Shown here: positions 16,106 through 22,364 of the stretch, piece after piece
Layout: each line of letters begins with the position of its first letter
How positions within the stretch are numbered: position 1 is the first letter of the stretch
NCBI GenBank assembly: GCA_003427395.1
Contig: BFEA01000502.1
Coordinates: 1,081,221-1,103,584 of the forward strand
Source: Chara braunii
Taxonomy: Eukaryota > Streptophyta > Charophyceae > Charales > Characeae
Length of the DNA stretch: 22,364 nt
Direction of reading: 5' to 3'
Notes under the pieces: generated by a model
Seen by the model: the letters and a program-made list of their open reading frames with translations, nothing else
What the model was told of the DNA's origin: nothing
Databases searched by the model: none
Program-made: the position numbers and the translations under genes

Positions 16106-17379
16106 ATTTGATGTACTGAGAAAATCACTACAGAAGAGACCCCGCATCATATCCTCTTTACCTTACTCCGATAAGACTTACTGCAGGAGAGCCACCATTT
16201 CCACTGCTGTTGTACCCTATTTCCATCCTACAAGCTAGCCCCCTCACTAGTAGGACGCTTGATATCCAACCATCTATTCATCCCCCTCAACCTCTTTTTG
16301 AAAAAATAGCCCCGCAGCACAATCTTGCCTCCATCATCGAAGGGAAGAAACGCAGACTGATCCGGGTGAAGTTAGCGGCCAGTGGCCGGTACCCACTGAA
16401 ATTTCAGCGCCAATCTCATCCACGACGAACTTCCTGCTTCCCAATCACCTCCGTCCTTCCCAACTTCGTCGTCGTGAAGAACTTCAGAAAGCCTCTTCTC
16501 CGCGGGGGCCGAGCACCATCATCACCCTGACATTCTTTGCCCCCACAAGAATCCCTGTGTTCGTCGTCGAGGTGGTGAATTAGCACTACCCAACGACAAT
16601 CGCGCCAGAGTTCACTCTCATCAGTCGGTACCCATCAGTTAGCTTAAACTACCTGACGCCAATCGCATCTGATAAGAGGCCCCTCTAGCCGGTACCCATC
16701 AAGCAGCCCTATCTCCTCCTCCTCTCCGTCCTTGTATATAATCATTTGATGCCTTTGGCCCCTTACTTCAAAGCAGGTCCCCAAAAGCTCCACAAGACGC
16801 CCCGTTAGGTTTTTTAATGGGAGAAAATTGAGATGTCGGAGCCATTACCCGGCCTTGGCTACAAAACAACTTCTGACGACCTCTGATGACTTGACAAACC
16901 TCTGACAACCTCTAACGAAATATAGAACAAAAATAGGAAACCAGCAAGCCCAGACGACCTAAAAGATCCTGCCTCCATCATCGAAGGGAAGAACCTTATT
17001 CACCTTCCCAACTCCGTCCTCGTAAGGAGCCCAAAGAGTAACTTATCTCAACAGGGGGCAGGCACCATCATCACCCTGAAATTCCTTGCCCCGACAAGAA
17101 TTCCAGTCTCCGTCATCAAGGAGGTGAACAACATTACCCAACGCCAATCGCGCTAAAGGTCGCCCTCAACAGTCGGTACCCATTGGGCAGCCTAACTACC
17201 CAACGCCAATCGCATCTGTTAAGGGCTCCCCCTAGACGGTACCCGTTGAACAGCCCTATTTTACCCCCTCTCTATCCTTGCAAAGAATCCTTTGACGCCT
17301 TCCACCCCCTACTTCAAGACAAGAAAACCCCAGATCCTACGAGATATTCCATTTGACCATCTCATGAGCCCCCTGTTCA
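16106..17379 (-). repeat. Retroposon E interior with a ~360-bp direct duplication
   Basis: The segments 16430-16800 and 16980-17345 are diverged direct copies (GCACCATCATCACCCTGA, CAATCGCGC, CAGTCGGTACCCAT, CCAATCGCATCTG, CGGTACCC, CAGCCCTAT in the same order). Within each copy an ACYCAACGCCAATCGC element is itself repeated. A short echo of the family 3' end (GAGCCATTACCCGGCCTTGGCT) occurs between them at 16841-16862. No gene is supported. Confidence 0.75.
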
Positions 17380-17691
17380 GAATTCTGACGATAGTCTAAC
17401 GAGTAGAATTAGGTCAAATTAAGAAAAACAACATATCGACTAAATAAATATAGGAATTAAATTGCAAACCGAGGAATTAGATTTGTACAAGATATAGTAT
17501 TTAAGAAAAGAAATACGAGATAATACGAATTTAGAATTAGGTATTCAAAAAACGATGTTCAAATTAGATTTCGAACTTCTACCATGAGAAAATTTAAGAA
17601 GAAAATCAAAGATAGATCAGAAATAGTCGGAAAAAATTGAGAATGACATTAGACAAAAATGATTATGTAAATTGAGAATTGCTCACGAAAT
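17380..17691 (-). repeat. AT-rich part of retroposon E, left of F
   Basis: AT-rich sequence with many GAATTAGA- and AAATTAGA-like words, the counterpart of 13065-13640 in B. It continues at 20548 beyond F. No coding frame of interest is seen. Confidence 0.55.
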
Positions 17692-17707
17692 ACAAGTATT
17701 AAGAACC
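17692..17707. repeat. Left copy of the 16-bp TSD of retroposon F
   Basis: ACAAGTATTAAGAACC directly abuts the poly(T) run of F and is repeated exactly at 20532-20547, directly outside the other end. Long TSDs of this size are typical of LINE-driven target-primed insertion. Confidence 0.92.
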
Positions 17708-17850
17708 TCTTTTTTTTTTTTTTGGACAATTTTCTCCAATCTATTCGTTGGGAGCAGCACGTGCTGGAAACCGGGTCCAACGTCCCACATGAATTATTAC
17801 ACAACATATGAGGTGCCGGGGCCATTACCCGGTTTCGGCTAATAATTTTT
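17708..17850 (-). repeat. Conserved 3' end of retroposon F
   Basis: Poly(T), CTCCAATCTATTCGTTGGGA, GCAGCACGTGCTGGAAACCG, GGTCCAACGTCCCACATG and GGTGCCGGGGCCATTACCCG with TTTCGGCT. In the small stem the usual GGG/CCC pairs read GGA/TCC, a change on both sides that keeps pairing. Confidence 0.9.
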
Positions 17851-17875
17851 TTTGGTGAAGAACTAAAAAATTGAA

Positions 17876-18279
17876 TGCTATGCTATATCAGTCATTCCAA
17901 CTTCCTAAACATAGAGCAACTCCTAGCCCTCCCTATACTGGGACATTACTACTCAAAGACAGTACTGACCAGACCAACATCATCCATAACTGACCTCCTC
18001 TCACCACCAAGACTATCCCCGACCCCATAGGGTGTCAAGGCGGTCCCCCACAATTCGCCACTGGCTTACCTTCCTCCCTCGGCAAACCCCAGATCTCTCT
18101 ACAAGGCCTCACACTCCTGCTGTTGCAGGTTACAGGGTAACACCCCAGCTCCGGCCAGCGTCGTTCTGGCATCGGCACAACTGAGGGCACAAAAAAGAGC
18201 AAAGCTGCCGATGTCAGTCCAGATGCAACCATCTCTGAAATCGAATATCCTAATAAAGAAGAAGACCGGATGCTGCTCT
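17876..18279 (-). repeat. ~400-bp unit, copy 1, in F
   Basis: Starts TGCTATGCTATATCAG and ends GAAGAAGACCGGATGCTGCTCT. It contains CTTCCTCCCTCGGC, CCCCAGATCTCTCTACAAGG, CAGGTTACAGGGTAACACC and GGCCAGCGTCGTTCTGGCAT. Copy 2 at 18372-18772 is collinear and about nine-tenths identical by eye; 92 bp of unrelated sequence separates them. Confidence 0.9.
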
Positions 18280-18371
18280 TTTTTGATGATATTGATGAAA
18301 ATGTTTATGCTTATTTGAGAATTCTAAAGAAATTGACTGCACCACCTTGATTAGATCTAAAGGATTGTGAA

Positions 18372-18772
18372 TACTATGCTATATCAGCTATTCCGGCTTC
18401 CTAATCCGAGAGCAACTCCTAGCCCTCCCTATACTGGGACACTACTACTCAAAGACAGTACCAACCAAAACAACATCAACCATAGCTGACCTCTTCTCAC
18501 CCCCGAGACTATCCCCGGCCCCAGAGGGTGCCAAGGCGGCCCCCCCAATTCGCCACTGGATTGCCTTCCTCTCCCGGCAAACCCCAGATCTCTCTACAAG
18601 GCCTCATGCTCCTATCGTGGCAGGTTACAGGGTAACACCCGGCTCCAGCCAGCGTCGCTCTGGCATCGGCAAATTGAGAGCATAGAACAGAGCAACCCTA
18701 TTGATGTCAGCCCAGGTGCAACCATCTCTGAGGTCGAAGATCCTAATAAAGAAGAAGACCCGATTCTGCTCT
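18372..18772 (-). repeat. ~400-bp unit, copy 2, in F
   Basis: Starts TACTATGCTATATCAG and ends GAAGAAGACCCGATTCTGCTCT. It is a direct duplicate of 17876-18279. The core part (CTTCCTC...GGTTACAGGG...CCAGCGTCG) is the module also seen in B (about 9810-9920) and D (10510-10640). Confidence 0.9.
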
Positions 18773-19339
18773 AGCTCTCAGAACCCCATAAAGCTGAAAA
18801 TAACATGATTGGTCCAAGAAGCTTCCAATAGTCACCGCGTAAAGAAAAATTCCCCCTACACCACCACCACTGTCCCACACTGCCACCGCCGAGGAGATTC
18901 ACCTCGGCCCCAACCTGGAACAGATCCCCTCCCTCCCCCCTCCGCCAAGGCAGCCAATTCCTGCCTAGAGGATGCCTTCGCCCTCCCCTTTGTCCCAATC
19001 TGCCCCGCCGGGGTTGAAGGCGACCAACTCTCCCACCCCGGCCCTAGACAAGGACATACCACGAATCTGCCCCACCCCTGACAGAGCAGCCACCTCCCAC
19101 CTTGCAGCGCCCCTGTAGAGTAAGGCTCCCCAATGCCCCCCACACATTCCCCAAAAATCCACACCGTGACTGTAGAAACCCTAGCCTGACTAAAGCATAC
19201 CGATCAAATGAAGCCGTCGATTATCCTCAATGAGGATCTCATGATGGAATACACAAGAGGGTGTACTTGAGACGAGAACAATCGTGAACGAGAGTGGCAG
19301 AAGAGACGTTCTGATTACTACCAGATCAGTTTGCCGTAA
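18773..19339 (-). repeat. F interior, C-rich on the plus strand, no gene
   Basis: The C-rich segment includes CACCTCCCACCTTGCAG (19090-19106), matching CACCTCCCACCTTGTG of D. Overlapping short frames occur on both strands (such as 18809-19081 plus and 18856-19164 minus) but are explained by skewed composition. No domain is seen. Confidence 0.6.
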
Positions 19340-20065
19340 TGACCCCCTAATAAAGGATTTGCTTGAAGATGATATTTCTAACGATGCTATAATTGACGAG
19401 GATAGTGATACGATGATAATTCTACAGATGATGATAATAACGATGATTTAAGGATCGTATTAGTACTGATGATGATAGCGATGACGAGGATAATAACGCA
19501 GATAGTAGTGATAACGATGATGGTATTGATGACGTTTGAATGGATGGGTAACTAGGAGCAGTACCCTAAGGATGGTATTGGCGAACAAACTCGCCTACAT
19601 AGGATAATACCCACTACAAAAGTACAGGTAATGGAATTTTTTTTAAGGATGATGGCGATGAGGATGATAGTGCTGATGACGATGATGCTACAGATGGTGG
19701 GAATGACGAACAACAAGGTGATGATAACGATAGTAATGACAGAGCTCACACGAAGGTGTAAGGATGAATAGGATGACGACTAAGTACCCACACATTGATG
19801 ACAAGTACCTTGCGGCACGTGATGATGACAGGTAATACTCGCAAAAACTTGATGATGAAGAACAGCTCAATGATGCTGGCAAAACTTGATGGTGATGATG
19901 ACAATCTTCAACTTGATGTCGGACATCGCTTGATTATGCTTGATGACGCATCCCCGCTGGTCCCCTATAGACAAACAACACCCTAATTAATGGGTAATGC
20001 CTCTGATAAGAAGCCGTACCCCATTGATGACAACAGACCAAGATGATGTCGGATCACGACCTAAT
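19340..20065 (-). repeat. GAT-rich degenerate repeat block in F
   Basis: About 700 bp in which GATGAT, GATGAC, GATAAT and GATGATG words dominate the plus strand. It is not a clean microsatellite. Frames rich in Asp appear and are closed by TGA/TAA, as expected from GATGA sequence, so it does not encode an acidic protein. D has a shorter counterpart at 11300-11660. Confidence 0.8.
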
Positions 20066-20258
20066 GATGATGGCGATGGCGAGCAGCACTCCAACGGCCG
20101 ATCGTGACTGTAAACACTCGCACTTTAGAGAACCCCGAGCTGACTCCACTGGACTCCACAGGCATCGTCACAGCCAACGCCTCTCAGGCCAAATGCCACG
20201 TGCAGCAACGCAGCGGCTATGGAGTGAAACGTGGAACTCCTAGAAACAGAACGTCACC

Positions 20259-20340
20259 GGGAGTTAGACCATCTGCCACATCAGCCTGTGACCTAGTGCG
20301 GTCAAGCGCCTGCAGTCCCCTGCGCGTGCACAAAGCGCCA
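20259..20340 (-). promoter_or_regulatory. Degenerate tRNA-like segment in F
   Basis: On the minus strand, GGCGCTTTGTGCACGCGC, then GACCGCACTAGGTCACAGGC and TGATGTGGCAGATGGTCTA parallel the D segment at 11905-11996 (GAGCGCTTAATGCACGCGC, CCAGGTCACGGGTTGACGAGGCA). Box sequences are more decayed than in D. Related origin is well supported; promoter function is not. Confidence 0.4.
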
Positions 20341-20411
20341 AATCTTTAAAAAAACGAACCACCATCGCCGCCGCGCGCCATCACCATGAGCACGATATCA
20401 TAGCGCCGGGA

Positions 20412-20443
20412 GGGGCGCAGCACTCCCGGTAGCGCTGCGCCCC
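20412..20443 (-). repeat. CCCGGT-loop hairpin at the retroposon F 5' end
   Basis: Stem GGGGCGCAGC (20412-20421) with GCTGCGCCCC (20434-20443). Two more pairs after one mismatch close the CCCGGT loop (20425-20430). It sits about 90 bp from the 5' TSD of F. Confidence 0.88.
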
Positions 20444-20531
20444 CAGGCCCCCCCTTAGCGACCCACACACTAGTTCTCAGATCTCACAGTTTGAGCGGTA
20501 TGTACTCCGCTGTGGTTTTGATTTGCGAGTC

Positions 20532-20547
20532 ACAAGTATTAAGAACC
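20532..20547. repeat. Right copy of the 16-bp TSD of retroposon F
   Basis: ACAAGTATTAAGAACC, identical to 17692-17707. The sequence after it (CTACAAAACATGAATTCCAC) resumes the AT-rich part of E. Confidence 0.92.
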
Positions 20548-21299
20548 CTACAAAACATGAATTCCACATTGAGGATCAATTATATCCAGAAACCATCTGA
20601 GATCTCATGAATCAGATTTAACCAAAACTTAGACAAAACAGAGGAGACAGCCACAACTCAGAACCATCAGGGAAGAATCATGACGAATCAGAAAATTCAC
20701 GATTAATAGCAATTTCAGATTATAAGACAGCCTGGCAATGCGCGAGTTGAATCATGATCCAGATCCAATAGAGAACAACCTCCCGTCCCTTCTACCTCAA
20801 CCAAGCCACTTACCTCACGCTCCTCAAACCCTACCCCTGCGTCTCTGTGGGAGGAAAACGTCCGTCCTCCCACCTCCGACATCACAGCTCAAAGCAAACA
20901 AGCACCAAAGACTTGAAAGGCCATCCTCAATCCCCCAAAGGAGATCGAAAATAGTGTAGCACCCCCTCGCCAAGCCTGTTGACGAGTCGCCACAGGGGGT
21001 TCAAGACAACCTAAACTCTACTCATACCATACCGTCGAGGAAGAAGGGGGGGTTTCAGAAACAAGGACGACCAATTATTCGCCATCACCACCCAACACAT
21101 CCCATCTCCTTCTGCACGCCACCATACCCCGCCGTCCGCCTCATTGCCAGCTCTCCCGCTCGTATCCTTCACTCACCTTGCGTCCACCTTGCATCTTCAC
21201 CCACCGCGTTGCCTGGCTCTTCGATAGATCCCACGTCACGTTGCCTGGCTCTTCGATAGGTCCTGCGACACGCCGCTTCATCTCCGAACTTGCTCCAAC
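20548..21299 (-). repeat. Retroposon E interior right of F, no gene
   Basis: AT-rich sequence to about 20750 with AATCATGA words, then C-rich sequence up to the hairpin, in the same order as in B (13065-14292). A 20-bp element, GTTGCCTGGCTCTTCGATAG, is tandemly duplicated with a 32-bp period (21208-21227 and 21240-21259). Frames of 70-80 codons on both strands show no domain. Confidence 0.6.
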
Positions 21300-21333
21300 G
21301 GGGGCGCAGCGCTCCCGGTCGCGCTGCGCCCCC
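21300..21333 (-). repeat. Perfect 13-bp-stem CCCGGT-loop hairpin, E 5' end
   Basis: GGGGGCGCAGCGC (21300-21312), loop TCCCGGTC, GCGCTGCGCCCCC (21321-21333). All 13 pairs are Watson-Crick. The loop matches those at 14293 and 20412 although stems differ. Confidence 0.92.
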
Positions 21334-21361
21334 TCCACTGAGAGCGACCTCCGCTGGATCC

Positions 21362-21717
21362 CAAGATTCCCAACCCACGAATGTTCCATGAGGCCAGTCT
21401 GAGTTGTTCATCTATGGTCACTGCATCGGCCAGTCTTGGCATTGAGCATCAGAAAGCGATTGGAAAAAATAGTTATGTGCCAGGACATATTGGAATCCAC
21501 CTGCGCAATGATGCTAGCAGTCCAGCAGTCGTACACTTTAGCGACCACTGCTGTTTCAAATTGTAGTATAAATTTTTTGAAACAACAGAGGACGCGGCAG
21601 GTTTTGAGTTCGCAAAGGCAAGAAAAACACGCACCCACAAATTATATCACGGCGTGAGTTTGAAACGGGAGCTCGGGTAGAAAAGAATTCGTTGGGCTTG
21701 AAGGGGTAACTTCAATA
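21362..21717. other. Unassigned sequence with protein-like frames on both strands
   Basis: Minus frame 21638-21408 (ending ITIFSNRFLMLNAKTGRCSD) and plus frame 21436-21657 (IRKRLEKIVMCQDILEST) overlap, so at most one is real. The minus frame lies just upstream of the MEHSWVGNLGI segment that joins the 15087-15963 fragment, so it could be an upstream exon. I could not identify a convincing intron. No domain is recognised. Confidence 0.35.
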
Positions 21718-21881
21718 GAGTCACAAAACGAGTTATAATTGCACTATGGGACAAAATACAGTTTGCAATTGCACTTTGGGCACCCTACCTGGCCAGGAAG
21801 CTGGGCTGTATACATTGCCCGAACTGCAATTTGAAACTGTATCTTGGCCCATAGTGCAATTATAACTCATCTTTGTGACTC
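21718..21881. mobile_element. 164-bp palindromic MITE
   Basis: The left arm GAGTCACAAAACGAGTTATA...ATTGCACTATGGGACAAAAT and the right arm, reverse-complemented, GAGTCACAAAGATGAGTTAT...ATTGCACTATGGGCCAAGAT remain similar for about 65 bp each, leaving a loop of about 35 bp. No clear TSD was found. It is unrelated to the CCRTCTTC family. Confidence 0.8.
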
Positions 21882-22339
21882 CTGCGTAGTATCCATTTTT
21901 GTTTCTTTTCCCGTCTGACACCACAGCCAACCCCTGTAGTTATGACACCAACCTGACACTGTGGCTGTTGGTACCTTCATTGCCTTTTTGAACTCAGCGT
22001 CTGTTTTCTTTGCGGGCGCCTGATTTTTTTGCTCATGCTATACTCAAATCAACGTACTTGCCGCAAATTTTTATAATACCACAGAAAACTACTCTTGCTT
22101 CACCACACACTATTCCATCAAAAGCTTCCACAATAGGGAGATCACACCCCTGCCATGCACGGGGCATGCAGTCAGTAATCCACCCAGTTGCCTACCAGAG
22201 AAAAACCTTCCACACAAACAACCACCTAATAATCATCCACCTCGACTCCCACAAGCCTGATATAGCTGAGCACATGGCACTGTTTTTTTTTTCTTTTTTT
22301 TGAGGAAACTGTTGAAATGCCCTTGAAACTTGAAAGTTG
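21882..22339. other. Unassigned sequence, possible decayed coding
   Basis: A minus-strand frame of about 55 codons entering the MITE from the right (about 22041 to 21872) reads APAKKTDAEFKKAMKVPTAT then VSGWCHNYRGWLW. It looks protein-like, but it has no start and is preceded by a TAG. A plus frame of 97 codons (22010-22303) overlaps part of the area. Neither is recognised. Confidence 0.3.
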
Positions 22340-22364
22340 TTTTTTTTTTTTTTTTTTTTTTTTT
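22340..22364 (-). repeat. Terminal poly(T) run
   Basis: An uninterrupted T run reaches the end of the window. It is preceded by a second T-rich stretch at 22281-22300. Either may be the poly(A) tail of another minus-strand retroposon whose body lies outside the window. Confidence 0.8.

Larger units (their letters stand above)
17708..20531 (-). mobile_element. Retroposon F, full-length 2.8-kb non-coding element
   Basis: Flanked by a perfect 16-bp TSD. Read on the minus strand it starts GACTCGCAAATCAAAACCAC at 20531, then has the CCCGGT-loop hairpin (20412-20443), a tRNA-like part, GAT/ATC-rich sequence (20060-19340), a G-rich part, two copies of a ~400-bp unit, and the conserved 3' end followed by poly(A) at 17708. 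There is no endonuclease, reverse transcriptase, gag or any frame above about 100 codons. A non-autonomous retroposon mobilised by a LINE is the most direct reading. At 2.8 kb it is far longer than a usual SINE. It is inserted in the AT-rich part of E. Confidence 0.85.
15964..21354 (-). mobile_element. Retroposon E, whole element including nested F
   Basis: Poly(A) retroposon in minus orientation. The 3' end lies at 15964-16105, the AT-rich part is split by F, and the 5' end is just past the hairpin at 21300-21333. The flanks show TGATCC (15958-15963) and TGGATCC (21355-21361), a possible imperfect TSD. Rejoining here preserves the minus-strand reading frame described at 15087-15963. Without F the element is about 2.55 kb. 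The 3' portion (15964-16310) matches B closely. No retroelement protein is encoded. Confidence 0.6.

Noticed and set aside
18856-19164. A 102-codon minus-strand Gly/Trp-rich frame in F as a retroposon protein.
   Set aside because: Composition follows the G-rich strand, there is no domain, and overlapping frames of similar size occur on both strands.
19340-20065. GAT-rich DNA as an acidic (Asp-rich) protein-coding repeat.
   Set aside because: Every frame is closed quickly by TGA or TAA, and the block is shared between non-coding retroposons.

Overview
The window is a transposon nest from a eukaryotic genome. I find no intact host gene, no rRNA or tRNA gene and no prokaryotic signal. An L1-type LINE with a CCHC-like (zf-RVT) C-terminus, hAT-like MITEs, palindromic TA-flanked MITEs, long poly(A)/poly(T) tracts and GC-rich hairpin repeats suggest a repeat-rich fungus (perhaps a rust-like basidiomycete). 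That assignment is an impression from sequence style and was not tested.

Layout. Bases 1-1360 are mostly unrecognised sequence with two ~106-bp palindromic MITEs. Bases 1411-3105 hold a decayed minus-strand LINE (LINE-A), itself hit by a third palindromic MITE and a GC-rich inverted-repeat insert. From about 3481 a second, plus-strand LINE of the same general type (LINE-B) begins with a tandemly duplicated, partly inverted 5' portion. It continues, cut into pieces, to a stop at 14474-14476. Four insertions split its coding sequence: 5315-6036 (a hAT-like MITE that contains another at 5486-5820), 7527-8275, 8458-8895, and a large retroposon at 9173-14370. Removing the inserts at their target-site duplications (TSDs) brings LINE-B reading frames back into register.

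From 9173 to 21354 the sequence is dominated by a family of apparently non-coding poly(A) retroposons, all on the minus strand. They share a conserved 3' end (the poly(T)-headed block on the plus strand) and, where the 5' end is present, a GC-rich hairpin with an invariant CCCGGT loop. Two nests are visible: B (9173-14370) contains D (about 10089-12300), and E (15964-about 21354) contains F. F (17708-20531, 2.8 kb) is bounded by a perfect 16-bp TSD and is the clearest full-length copy. D and F share a collinear interior with GAT-rich blocks and a tRNA-like segment; B and E have a different interior.

At 15087-15963 a minus-strand coding fragment is split by a hAT-like MITE with a perfect 8-bp TSD. 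Excising that MITE and retroposon E gives an uninterrupted frame of about 93 codons, the best candidate here for a disrupted non-LINE gene. The right end (21362-22364) is unrecognised sequence with one 164-bp palindromic MITE and a terminal poly(T) run that may be the 3' end of a further retroposon.
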